Assembly (NCBI GenBank): GCA_011009095.1
Contig: VTPC01000401.1
Location: forward strand, 1-64,000
From: Ignelater luminosus
Lineage: Eukaryota > Arthropoda > Insecta > Coleoptera > Elateridae
DNA length: 64,000 bases
Reading direction: 5' to 3'
The stretch's first letter is position 1. Each line of letters begins with the position of its first letter. The translations under genes and the position numbers were made by a program. The notes beneath the pieces were generated by a model, which ran no database searches, was not told where the DNA came from, and saw only the letters and a program-made list of their open reading frames with translations. Below, piece by piece: positions 11,601-22,310 of the stretch.

Positions 11601-14235
11601 TTAGTACACGTTGCCTGTCAGCTATCACTTTAGCATCTAAATGTATGGTACCTGCTTTTCGAATGCATGTTCGTGCACATGGAACTGTTGCAAAGTTCTT
11701 TAAAGCTCTTCATGATGCTACTAAAGATCAAGTATGTATTTATTATTATTTTATTAGATCATGTTTCTTGAATTAAGTTTGTTAGGTGCAGTTATTTATT
11801 TTGGTTTGTTTTTTTATCAGAGTTTAGGTCTTTGCACAGCAACAGTAATGTTTGTCTTAAGTCAAGATCGATTAAATATGGATTTAGACCGTGATTGCCT
11901 TGAGTTAATGCTCAATCTGTTGGAGTCCGATGTTAGCTACCAACAAGCTCTCGATGTTTGTGGTTTAAGCACAAGTCAGTTACAGAAAAATAAACAAAAA
12001 GTACGCGAGTTGTGTGCAGAAATCCAAAGTCAAGGGCATGCAAAGCATCTTAATCTTGATAGTATTACTGTAAGTCTCTGTTTTATTTTTTCTTTTAGAT
12101 ATTTGTATTGAATTAATAACTCGTTTGTTTATGCTTACAACAGGTTGGTCAGTTAGCAATGGAAACGCTCTTAAGCTTAACCTCTAAACGTGCCGGGGAA
12201 TGGTTTAAGGAAGAATTGCGAGAATTAGGTGGATTAGAGCATATAATGAAAACTATATTTGAGTGTTGTCGACAAGTTTCTGACTATGTTGTTACTTGGA
12301 CTGATGCTCTTTTGGATAAATTGAAAAAGATTGATAGATGCATGCGTGTTTTAGAAAATGTAAGTATGAAAAGTTTTTTTTACTAAATTATAAATTTATA
12401 TCTACTTATTTATTTTAGGTTACTCATAATAATGAAGAAAACCAAAATTATATTTTAAAGTACAACGACGGAATGATATTGGAAACATTAGTAAAGTTAT
12501 ATAGGTTATGTGATTCTGAAATACCTCTTTATCCTGTTACTGATATAGCTGATAAGGAATCTACAGGAACTGTTATAAGGGAAGCGTTATTAGTTACTCT
12601 AAAAGTTCTTGTGAATTTAACTCATCATTATAACCGAGAATGTAAGTTTAAATATGGAGTGTTTTTAATTGCATAGCTAAACTAAAACAAGTAAAGGAGG
12701 GGTGGAAAAGTCTACTATTAGTACATTATGTACATTACAAAGAGTAGTAGTCTCTTTCATGCTGCTTAAGTTTGGTTATGCGATTAAATGGCAATAACCA
12801 TAAGAAAGACTCTGAGATTTAGATAAAGCTGTCATGTTATGAACTTCATCCCTACCTTTCAAATTTGCTACAACTCATGGTATTTCTTATAGTCATTGAC
12901 CTTTCATTTTATTAGAAATTATGAATAAAATAAATGCTTTACAGCAATGGGAAGTGCGCTAATTGGTGCAAAGCCTGGAATTGTTGAAGCCAGTTTGCAT
13001 TTACTTCTTCAAGTACCTCATTATATTCCAGATCAGAAGAAATTTGAATTAGGAATTTTAGTAAGTATTATGTTGCACTAGTTTTAATTAACATGCACTA
13101 ATTGAAAGAATTAATCTTTGGATGTGTTGATTTAACGGTCAATTAATTTTTAGGTTTTAATGTTGTTAATCAATTTAGTACAAGAAAATAACAACAAGAA
13201 GCTGCTGATTAATGCAAAAGCACCTGCTGATTTTGAAAGCGCTTTTGCATGTAAGTAGTTTCATTATGCTGTTTGATATTTATATTTATTCCAATCTGTT
13301 CTAAGGTGATAAAAGTGCGCTAGAAGCTCTAATTGAACAATTCTATTTATGGGAAGAATCGGCAAGAGTAGCTGAAAAACGAACAGACGCAATTTTAGAC
13401 GGAGAAAAAGATGGTGAAAGTGAAAATGCACAAAATAAAGAAGAATTTATTGAAGAAACTGTTGCCAAATGTAAATATCTTGCTAATGTTATTGATATGC
13501 TACCTGTAGTAATATATTTAAATCAATTAAGGTTGTACTCCTATGATAGTTGTGTTAAAATACAAACTGTGTTTTATATTACCTTAAGTTAATCTAACAG
13601 GAATAGTCACACAATTCTACGTTAGCTGAATTCTGTGAATAGTGAATTATCTTCATAAAATTAGAGGTTTTGACTTCTAGATGACAAAATGTAGAACTTA
13701 CTTGACCGATTTCTTTGTACTATATCATTTTGTGGGGGTACAACCTTAAATTGATGCAAAGTATTTTAATCTCATTAAAATGCAGTTTGCCTTATTTTTG
13801 AAAACAGTTGAATAAACTATTAAATTTATATAATGTGCATTTTTACAGTAATACAAAAAGCAGGGACACATATGGAATACACTTTCTTAGCTTCCTATAT
13901 TGTTATGGTATTTGGATATTTAATAATGAACAATGAAGAATTTTTAGAAATCGTAAGAAAGTTCTTGAAAGGTCACAATTTCTCTGCTATGGTTGACACA
14001 CTGAAAAAGTTCTTTAATTTTATGAATTTAACTGCATCAGTAAGTAACATAAAAAAAGACCATTTATTTTATAGAAATTACTGTTTTATGTTTCCAGACG
14101 GGTGCCTCTGGTGTATGTGCAATAAAAGCAACAGAAAAAGTACTCAAGTACTTAGAGGACTGTGACAAACAAATTTCTGCTTCTGAAATCTCAAGCATGG
14201 ATCTCAGTCATACAAAACAGCACACCTCTAGTTAA
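2643..14235 (+). CDS. wapl: Wings apart-like protein (WAPL), cohesin release factor
   Basis: WAPL, with PDS5, opens the cohesin ring and releases it from chromatin in the nucleus. Coding exons: 2643-2811, 3137-4617, 11483-11731, 11821-12069, 12144-12359, 12419-12641, 12945-13060, 13154-13250, 13306-13470, 13849-14039, 14098-14235. Phases agree and sum to 1097 aa (vertebrate WAPL is about 1190). The N-terminus (MSRGYGKYRR, then GKWGITSF) matches the start of animal WAPL proteins. Exon 2 encodes a long disordered Ser/Lys/Glu-rich region (about residues 57-550). Exons 3-11 encode the conserved helical-repeat WAPL domain, starting YYTVVRNVKKAHQIQE and including LTSKRAGEWFKEELRELGG and FMNLTAS. 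The ATG at 2643 is preferred because an upstream in-frame ATG at 2619 lies before the acceptor at 2628. The 4618-11482 intron is packed with transposon relics. Confidence 0.95.
4815..5194. repeat. MITE with inverted ends, TA flanks
   Basis: The left end contains GTTCATGATGTTTCTGGGTC. The right end carries its reverse complement with one or two changes (GACCCAGAAACATCGTGAAC). TA dinucleotides flank both ends (4813-4814, 5195-5196), which fits a Tc1/mariner-type insertion. It is about 380 bp with no coding capacity. Confidence 0.6.
5390..5860. repeat. Diverged inverted repeat
   Basis: Blocks such as TCAATTGTGAATTTCCCTTT near 5806 have reverse complements near 5625-5655. GACATCACTTTCGGAAGAA near 5391 pairs with sequence near 5833-5852. 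The ends are not clear. It is probably a decayed foldback element, or two nested ones. Confidence 0.3.
6829..7600 (+). pseudogene. Broken mariner-like transposase
   Basis: Fragments in several frames read like the DUF4817-plus-DDE transposases common in insects: a helix-turn-helix part (TRSTVSKIERKFSERGHVR, about 6895-6953), a linker (PEDVEVNILLEMQENP), the first catalytic aspartate (IIFSDEATFCL, about 7227), then the last part (YLNEVFPGCWIGR and TPLDFFLWGY, about 7366-7470). The middle, including the second catalytic aspartate, is missing. A run of 20 C lies at the deletion point (7323-7342). There are several stops and frame changes, so it is certainly inactive. Confidence 0.8.
7323..7342 (+). 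repeat. Poly-C tract (20 C)
   Basis: Twenty consecutive C residues in strongly AT-rich surroundings, exactly where the transposase relic loses its middle third. Confidence 0.95.
8137..8995. mobile_element. 859-bp foldback element, TA target duplication
   Basis: The ends CAGTGTGGGATTAAAGTA and its complement are followed by long inverted arms of about 300 bp that stay roughly 90% alike by eye (shared ATGACGTCAT, GTGCGATTCACCTTCCG and GGAATCCGATAGTGATTTTT blocks). TA flanks both sides (8135-8136, 8996-8997). The loop (about 8440-8690) shows no coding sequence. It is a non-autonomous Tc1/mariner-type element that shares the CAGTGTG start with the neighbouring element at 6265. Confidence 0.85.
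10838..11215. repeat. Diverged inverted repeat, same family as 45863-46055
   Basis: AGGTTTGTAAATAATAGTATGCTGTGAAAGG near the left side resembles the end of the compact copy at 45863. A related inverted block (GCCATGGCACAC, then AGTAGGCCGTGAA) occurs at the right. The interior contains two mutually inverted segments (AAAACAAAATAAATACGCTTTT and its complement near 11045). It looks like a longer or compound version of that family. Confidence 0.4.
13521..13755. repeat. Small MITE in WAPL intron 9
   Basis: AATCAATTAAGGTTGTACTCC at the left end is matched by the reverse complement of GGGGGTACAACCTTAAATTG at the right end. It is about 235 bp, non-coding, and lies wholly in the intron between 13470 and 13849. 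Confidence 0.6.
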
Positions 14236-14663
14236 ACAACTTTTTTATATATTCCTATCTTTGTCACGACTTTTACATTATTTTATTTTCTATTTGACAG
14301 GTTTTTGCGACTAACGTTCATTGTGTATTATAATTTAATTTTGTATTAATTAAGTAATTAATTTGTATGGTACTTTATTTATTGACATTATATTCTTATT
14401 ACAAGAGACCCATTAAAGAAACACAAAACACACACACACTTAATTAAGGTACTATTACAGTAGATTCTATTCTATAATACTATTGTGAATAATAGTTTTG
14501 TAAGTATTCTACAATTGTATAATATCAAGTTTTTATTTATTGAACCAAATTTTATTGTAATGCAGGTTTTTATTAAATTGCATATTACTCTGTTATTATA
14601 TTTTTAAAAATTCACATATTCTATTATGGCAGGATACTTTGGATTGTTTGAAATGTATATATA

Positions 14664-14708
14664 AATAAATTCATAGTTATTTTAGAGATATAAATACCAG
14701 TGAATAAA
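14664..14708 (+). terminator. Candidate poly(A) signals of WAPL
   Basis: AATAAA occurs at 14664-14669 and again at 14703-14708, some 430-470 bases past the WAPL stop. Either could end the transcript. No transcript evidence is available. Confidence 0.35.
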
Positions 14709-15437
14709 ATTTACATACATCAAACTGGAAAATGTATTATTAGTTTTTAGATAAATTGTTTTACTTTATTATCAGTCTTTAAAAATCTAAAAAGTATTTG
14801 TTTTAGTTTAGATTTTATATAAATTTATTAATGCATTGTTAAATAGTTCGAGTATAAGAAAAATCCCAAAGATATTTTGCCTAACTACGCTCCTGACATA
14901 TTTTTCAAGAATATATGTGTTAAGCATTACAAGACCACCACTATTGACAAGTTGAGTAATAGTATATTATTTAAGGAACATGTAATGGTTATAATTTTGG
15001 ATGAAAATGAAATCATCCAAGTGTAAAATAATCCACTAGATGCAGTCCAATGCAATAGTTTATCCAAGACATAAAGAAATACAAATTCAACAGTCGTGGA
15101 TAAATCTTGTCATGTAAGAAAAATCTTCTGATGCATCTTGAAAGTATGTTCATGCATCAATGTTAATCCATGCATACAGTGTGTCCCATTTATGTAGGGT
15201 ATCTTAATTATTATTGGAGATAGAGTGATGGGGTTTGTAGTGCACTGTTCTAATTTTTTAAAACAAGTTCATTGGTGAAAATGGCTCTAGACCATCTAAA
15301 CTCAATTATAGTTTTATTCACAGAATCAACCTTTTCATTTTTATCTGTGTAGACGCTACGGTTTTTGACACTGTCAGTTTCCATGCTAATAAGCAAATAC
15401 TTTAATGACTCATAGTGGTAACTCAATAATTTATTAA

Positions 15438-15726
15438 NNNNNNNNNNNNNNNNNNNNNNNNNNNNNNNNNNNNNNNNNNNNNNNNNNNNNNNNNNNNNNN
15501 NNNNNNNNNNNNNNNNNNNNNNNNNNNNNNNNNNNNNNNNNNNNNNNNNNNNNNNNNNNNNNNNNNNNNNNNNNNNNNNNNNNNNNNNNNNNNNNNNNNN
15601 NNNNNNNNNNNNNNNNNNNNNNNNNNNNNNNNNNNNNNNNNNNNNNNNNNNNNNNNNNNNNNNNNNNNNNNNNNNNNNNNNNNNNNNNNNNNNNNNNNNN
15701 NNNNNNNNNNNNNNNNNNNNNNNNNN
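15438..15726. other. Assembly gap (N)
   Basis: A run of 289 N. The sequence entering it from the left belongs to a mariner-like repeat, so the gap probably reflects a collapsed or unresolved transposon. Confidence 0.99.
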
Positions 15727-16454
15727 TAGAAAGCTGCTGCTTTACAACCAGTAATCTTAGAAAACTAGAACTTTTAATTCGAATTTAATCATGCAGCGTT
15801 ACCAAATCTAGAAATCTTTTAATTGACCTTATTTCAAAAACTGGATTTATAGCAAAGATTATATTTAATTTTCTCGTTCAGATTTAGATATAGATTCGCA
15901 TGGTGTACATATTATGTGCCATTTTCAATCCTTTAATTGGATAGGTATGGGCAATTCAAATTGAGTTGATTTTGACACAGAGAAGATACCTTGCCTGTCA
16001 TTACTTGTGTGAATAATTCCATCCCAAATACAAAAAAAAGTGAATGTAAGGCTTAGCCTTATCAAAATATATACTTATTTAAATGTGACCCCAGCATCTG
16101 CAACAATTTTAAATGTCAGCAATGTAATCTTAAGTGAATAAAGAGAAAGTATCCAGGTAAGTTTGTTGAACTTACGACAATTTCTTAAAATAGAATGCAC
16201 TTAAGATGCACAATAAATATTCACTTTGCGTAAACAACAGCTTAATTCACAACACTAATAATGTGTAAATAAACCCAAGTGTCTTCTCAATTTAGTTCAG
16301 CTTTCCTGCCACCAGACGCATAATGCTTCATCTAAAGTACCTATATCCATAAAATTTCTTTGTGTCTCATATGCAGAAATCAGATAAATGTGCCAGCCTT
16401 GTCTGAGCACTAACTGATTCAGTCAACTGCATAAGTAAAACTCACTATACACTG

Positions 16455-16955
16455 CTGATCAAAAGTCTGAGTACACCATGTGTTTTTAATAGTTCGTAAT
16501 ATTTTCTAAGAGGGATTGCTCGATTATTTATGGAAATTCTTAGGTTGATAATAGTTTTCTATAATAAACTTGGTTTTTGTCTGATTATTGTAAAATGAGG
16601 GACCCTGTATAAATATTTTCTAGAAGTTCTATATTCAACACCTTGCACGAATGACCTTTATGTAAATTAAATACAACCATTTGTTTAAACTGTATGTTTT
16701 GTTAATGATTATATCTAGCAGCCAAAGGACTGAGGTAAACAAACGTGATGCTTTTCTTCTACTGAATGCGTCGTCTGTCAAATTAATTTCTTGTTTGATT
16801 TTGAATTAGTTTGTAACTTTAAAATGAAAGTTAAAAAGGAACTATCGACTGAAATCCGAAGTTCAGTAGTTACTCTTTCCAAGAAAGGTGAAAGCGTAAA
16901 AAGTATTGCGCGTTTTTTAACAAAAACATCATTCGAATGCACCAAAAATCACTGA
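16455..16955 (+). pseudogene. Tc1-like element relic with transposase N-terminus
   Basis: A Tc1-type end (TGATCAAAAGTCTGAGTACA near 16457) is followed by an open start at 16824 reading MKVKKELSTEIRSS, then VVTLSKKGESVKSIARFL. This is the first helix-turn-helix of Tc1 transposases. The frame stops at 16953-16955 and the rest of the gene is absent. The right end was not identified. Confidence 0.65.
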
Positions 16956-17260
16956 TTTCACTCATGAAATACAAACAACATTTTTCTACAACCTTCAAAC
17001 ATTATTATTGATTTCTTGAAATAAATTATAGAAAACAAGTTCAGAATAACGAGCATTGTCGTATTGCACTTTTAAAAATTTAATGTTGACTTATTAAAAA
17101 TAAATAAACAATTGATAATATTTCGATGATGATAATTATGTAACATTATTTTTTCACATGTAAAAAATTTTTTGTCATGTTAGAAAAAGGTAAACTTCAC
17201 ATATCTTTAGAGATGTTTAAATCTAACCTATTTTTTTTTAACAGTTGTAGAAATAGTTAT

Positions 17261-17372
17261 TTATGCAACAAGTGAGTAAAGTGTATCTATTTTTCACTAG
17301 AAAGAAAGTTTGCCGCACGAGCCGAAGGTGAAAGTGAAGTGAAAAAAAGTATCTTTACTCACGAATTGCATA
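17261..17372. repeat. Hairpin of about 110 bp
   Basis: TTATGCAACAAGTGAGTAAAG at the left is mirrored by the complement of CTTTACTCACGAATTGCATA at the right, with further pairing inward (TATCTATTTTTCACT). It is probably a miniature inverted-repeat element. Confidence 0.5.
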
Positions 17373-18019
17373 CAAAACTTTTTTCAGATTCATAATAAAA
17401 ATCAAGAACTACCTACTTCAAAAACAGCTTTTTATTTGAAAACATTAATATTAAATGTACAATTAGTGTGTATCATAGTAACGGCAACCTTCTAGGTTTT
17501 GTGTTGAAATATTTTGCATTAAAAAATGACACATTGTGATACTGCTATGGCACTTTTTTTCGCGTTTCTAGCGCGATGAAACAAATGCATCCTTTATAAA
17601 CAAAAATTAATGAAAAATGTTGCACTTTTTTTAACGAACGCGAAAAAAAATAATTTTAGTGAAAATCATGTTAATTATTAAATATGTGATACAAAAAATA
17701 GATCAAGACATAGTTTATTAGTTTCCAAATTAATTTAATAGGAAAAACTACATTTAGAAATTTTCCAAAATTACATTACTTTATGATACTGTCAAGCTGA
17801 CAAAAATCTTATGCAATCTGGAACAAATTAGGGAAAAAGTAGTAATAAAAACAACAGAGTTTTCCATTTGATGCTACTCTTGTTATATAAATAAAAAGTA
17901 GTATTCCTTCAGTTATAATCATAAATAATTGCTACTTCCCTTTCATTACGAATTATTAGAAAATTAAACAAAGATAAAAATTACACTGGAAATACAAGAC
18001 TAGATGTGTACTACAAACA

Positions 18020-18025
18020 TTTATT
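18020..18025 (-). terminator. Poly(A) signal of BABAM2
   Basis: TTTATT on the + strand (AATAAA on the - strand) about 118 bases past the BABAM2 stop codon. Confidence 0.5.
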
Positions 18026-18142
18026 ATCACATAGATAAAGAACATATGACAAACAAAACAAAATATAAGTCTATATATTTAGAGTTTATATAAAAGTATT
18101 ATCATTTTAATAAATTAAGTCAATTCTATATGATTAGTAGAA

Positions 18143-21030
18143 TCATGATGCTGCAAGCTTTTGGCAAATAACTTGAAAATTGGGAATTTCTTCTTTCAAG
18201 TTAGTTATCAGTCTTTTAACCATTTCTTCTGGTGTCCATCTAGGACTGTATGGATAATTATCCAAATTGTGCACAAATGGCTTATCATGTTGCAAATGAT
18301 AAATAGAACGTAAAGTTACTTTGGGTTTTTCTTGCGGAAATTTATTGCCTGCAAAAACATTAGAATTCTCATCAAATCAATTAAAAAGTAAATAGATTAT
18401 ATACTAACCAATCTGTATAAGAACTAATGTGTAAAAATTATTCACTTCGCATAACAAAACTACCTTTGAAAACAGTGTACTGTCATATTCAATAATATTA
18501 CATCCACATACTGAAATAATGAAACTTATGTATTCATTCTTCAATTTGTAATTATTAGATATTTGTTCAACTCGTTCTTCTAGCAGTGTTGTTATTTGTG
18601 AGATGTAATCAAGTAGATTATTGCTGTCTTTGTTAAAAGTTGGTATGTGTAATGTAGAAGCACTACCAATAACTTGCTCAAGTCTAGGTGATAATTGTAA
18701 ATCAGACTGCACTTTGGAACTATCTGGTTTAAGAGCTACTCTCAAAGTTGCTGTATCTTCATTTGGATTTAATACATTATCAGCTTTTCCTATTAACATC
18801 CTAGAAGAATACAGAATATTAATTTCAAAATGTAAATATTATTTTAACTTACGGTTGAACATATGGAGGAAGATCAGAAAAACTAATGTTTATGCAAATA
18901 AAAAAGTGAACAGTACCACCGTTGTCAATATAAACTTCTATATTTTCAGCATCATTTGTTTCTGATATTAAATACTGGTATTCTGTATATAAAGCAGAAT
19001 ACTTATTATCAGTTTGTAATCTGGATATCTGAAAAAGTATAAATGGAATTTAGTATGAACCTCAAATTTGATTCATTATAATCAAAATTCTTATTAGTAA
19101 TAAAAGCCTAGATATTTTTAAACTAACAAGTTTAACTACTATCAACTTAAATTTTTATTGTGGGTGGGCTCAAGTTGACAATCCAAGTACCCAAGTGACA
19201 AAAGTGATAGAGTTGAAAGACAGAGAAAATTGTATACCATACATGTATACCCACTCAGTGTTGGTATATTCATCCGATCTGCTCTGCTTGCTTCAGCCAG
19301 TGTCCACCCTGTATGTTTTCAAGTTACATGTATGCACACATGATAAGAATATTTAAAAACATCTTGTTACATATACTAGGCCATATCTTTTAAACATATA
19401 CACTGACTGCCAAAAAGTTCGCACCAAATGGAAAAAATTTTTATTTTTGATTTTTCAAAAATCTTTTTGCACCAATAATTTATGCATATCCTGAAACCAA
19501 AAACAAGCTACTTTCACTTTTGGTGATCATTCAGTAAAAAGTGAAACTCGCTTTACATTTACATTTAAAATTCTGGTCCAATATCTTAGTTTTAATATGA
19601 AAGGATGCACGTTGCTTATTGTTTGGATGGTCATAATTCATAATAAAATAACTCATAATCAGGACATGATGTAATTCAAAAGCCAGGAAATAAATACATG
19701 ACCTATTCTACGTTGTATATTTTTCATATACTGTTAAGCTTTTTTAAATCATGACCTTTTCAATCAGGCGACCTATTTTTGACAAGTAAATCTTTCCACT
19801 TGAATCGTACAACTGCTAATAGGAAGACCTAAGTAAGTTTTCTTGTATTTAGTATATCAATGATAATGTATAGGAATTGTAGTCTTGTAGTACAAGATAT
19901 AGTACGGCTTAAGTTTGGTTTAGGCCCTCAAGTTATTTACAATGCACTTGTCAAGAATAGATCGCCAGAAAAGCAACAACTAACCTAATCCAGAAGGCCA
20001 TGTTTTACAATAAAGCAAATGTTAACAGCCATTTAGTAATCCATAATATCAGTGGGCTTGAGTCATCACATCATTTTTAGTGTTGATTACGAACCACATT
20101 TAATGTAGAATCCTGAACTTTACAAATTTGTTGCTTTGCAATAAAAAAAAGTGTGGCATTTATTCTTTCACTACTAATTACCACTTTTAATTGCCCATCA
20201 CATGAATTTTATTCCAAAATTCAAGTCTCAAGGCATGAAATAAAATAGTAGGTACACACAATTTTTGTCATTTACCTGATACTTTTTATACAAAACCATT
20301 AATTCACGAATAACAGAAATCAATGACTTTGAATTATTAATATTCCAGTTTGCTAAACTTGGCATGTGAGCTGAAATTGTATCAATATCAGGATCAAAAA
20401 GAAATGAATCATTAGGAAAATCAAAATCTGGTGGGTATCCATAGTCTTCGTCTTTAAACATAACTTCCCAGTACAATGCTCTTCCAGCGTATGGTATTTC
20501 CAATATGAAATTGTCCTTATATATCACACTGTAATCATCTGAAGCTTTAGTTGGGTTTACATGCACTTTCATACTTTTTGATGAAATTCCTACAAAAAGT
20601 CAAAATTTATTTTAAAGTATAAAAATAATGTTTGATGAATAAAACAGTTATAGAAAATAAAGATTTTATAAACTTTATCAACACTTAGGATTGCCAGGAC
20701 TCCAGTTTTGGATTTCCTTTTTTTTCTTTTATATTAAACAAGAGGACCAATTATATAAGACCTGTTCCTATAGCTAACAATGTAATTATTCCACATCCCA
20801 CCACACTTAATCTTTGATTTAGAAAACAATTTCTAACAAATACATATAACCTCTTTTATTTATAGCTGAGAAATCAAGTATGCAGACTAGATATTTTTAA
20901 TTATGCATTTATTACCCCAAGAAAACATCTTACCTATCTTTCCATCTTTCCAAATTTCCTTAATATTCTTCCGTAAACGGGGTGGGAAATTTAATAACAC
21001 ATGATCATCTGGTAAAGATATATCGTCCAT
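18143..21030 (-). CDS. BABAM2: BRISC and BRCA1-A complex member 2 (BABAM2/BRE)
   Basis: BABAM2 is the scaffold that holds BRCC36-type K63-specific deubiquitinase complexes together, in the nucleus (BRCA1-A, DNA-damage response) and the cytoplasm (BRISC). Exons on the - strand: 21030-20934, 20589-20276, 19028-18853, 18800-18409, 18348-18143. Phases agree and give 394 aa (vertebrate protein 383). Recognisable blocks, in order: LNFPPRLRKN at the N-terminus; IPYAGRALYWEVMFKDEDYG with YPPDFDF (the UEV-like fold, about residues 55-80); ASTLHIPTF; and YPYSPRWTPEEMVKR near the C-terminus. As in the family, no E2 catalytic cysteine is expected. It is divergent from TMA16, with 1.28 kb between the start codons. 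Function is inferred from family membership. Confidence 0.92.
19190..19311. repeat. Mariner-like repeat end in BABAM2 intron 2
   Basis: Ends in CACCCTG followed by TA (19312-19313). The reverse complement shares GTATGGTATA, ATACCAA and AAGCAGAGCA blocks in the same order with 22959-23185, so the two are copies of one family in opposite orientation. Confidence 0.45.
19398..19560. repeat. Tc1-like terminal sequence
   Basis: ACTGACTGCCAAAAAGTTCG resembles the ends of Tc1-like elements. No transposase or matching opposite end was found within the intron. Confidence 0.3.
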
Positions 21031-22310
21031 TTTCAAGAAATATTAATATTAACCGCTGTTGTTGCAGATTGAACTTGTAACTAACTTATAACTTATAACT
21101 ACTAAACAATAAAATCTGTTTCTTATCCTAAAATTACAAGCTTCTCATAAAGTTCATGAACTTGAAAAAATGTTTAATAAAATGCAAAAGTATTCTATAA
21201 GCACAGGGTTGCCAGATCATATCGTGAGATTTTGTTGAATGATCTTGAGAAATCTCAGATTTAGAAAAGCCACTAAAAGAAATGGCAAATACAAACTTTA
21301 AAATCAGCGAAATAGTTAAAGTTATTTATACAGCAAGGATGTAAAGCGCAAAATCTTGGCACGAATGGGGAAGTTTAAAATGTGATCGATAGCACCATGT
21401 AAGTGCCAAAATAGCACTCTACACACGAGTTGCACAAAGTCAGTTTCAACTGTTTTTTTAACTAGTTTTAGAGTTGATACGTTTTTTCTGCTCTAGTGAA
21501 AACGAGTGAATATATTCAAAAAATAGAAAATATTGTTAAATATGCTCGTTGTCATGATAATTGCCATTTGTATTTAAAGTAGCTACTTTACGCACTGGGG
21601 TACAAAAAAACTTTTTAGTGAATCTGGTCATCAATATTTTTTTGCGAAAGGGCATGATAACTGAACAATCGAAGTAATTTATAATGCAATCAAGTTATAA
21701 CTATTTTGTAATTTAAATGGGTTTGTCAAATTAACAAATTTAAGAATTTTTATATTTTTTTTCTAGTTTTTAATGATCGTAGAAAAGATATAGTAGATAA
21801 TGCATGCGATTCGTGCTATATGTATAGTGTGGGCACAGATGCAATCTGTGATGTGAATGTCTCATCAGACCACCCGTCCATTCCTATTAAAATTAGGGGG
21901 TTTGAGATTTTTTGATGAAACAAACGGTTCCATACTAATTTTGATGTTCTCTTTCCGATGGAGTAAAAATTGAAAACCCTCGAGGCCCCCTTATAGAGGA
22001 AATAGAAGACAACTTTACAACTGTAAAAGGAAACCCTTATATTTTATTGCAAAATATGTAGAATTTATTTGAAACTTTTTTCGATTCGTAACAGATAACG
22101 CTGTAAACGCAGCGGGAAATAATTTTATTATATTTTGATACTTTCGGAATTCGTGAGACCTGGCAACTCTGCCCCATCGTTAGTTTTGTAGTCTGTGCGT
22201 GCGTTGTGCGTCGTTCACTTTTTTATCGTCGTAACACGTGCACGTGAACAGACGTGAACGTCAAAAGTTATTGGGGGTTATGTCTACTGCAAAAATATAA
22301 TTTTAGTAAA
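21031..22310. promoter_or_regulatory. Divergent promoter region of BABAM2 and TMA16
   Basis: The two genes are head to head with 1280 bases between start codons. The part next to TMA16 (about 22170-22300) is GC-richer than its surroundings and carries the E-box palindrome. The middle, about 21205-22170, is bounded by GGTTGCCAGATCATATCGTGAG and the inverted partner CGTGAGACCTGGCAACTCTG. This suggests that an element of about 960 bp has been inserted between the two start sites. Confidence 0.5.
22235..22246. promoter_or_regulatory. Tandem E-box palindrome CACGTGCACGTG
   Basis: Two abutting CACGTG sites form a perfect 12-base palindrome, 65 bases upstream of the TMA16 start codon. CACGTG is the core site of Myc/Max and related bHLH factors, which drive ribosome-biogenesis genes in insects and vertebrates. 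Binding here is inferred from the motif and the role of TMA16. Confidence 0.5.

Larger units (their letters stand above)
14236..18142. other. Intergenic region between convergent WAPL and BABAM2
   Basis: Holds the WAPL 3' UTR, a mariner-like end starting at 15177 (CAGTGTGTCCC after TA), the assembly gap, a Tc1-like relic near 16455-16955 and a hairpin at 17261-17372. The rest is anonymous AT-rich sequence. No further gene is supported. Confidence 0.7.

Noticed and set aside
12473..12676. Open frame with its own ATG in the WAPL domain region
   Set aside because: It is exon 6 of WAPL read past its donor, not a separate gene. The same holds for other short frames within the five genes.
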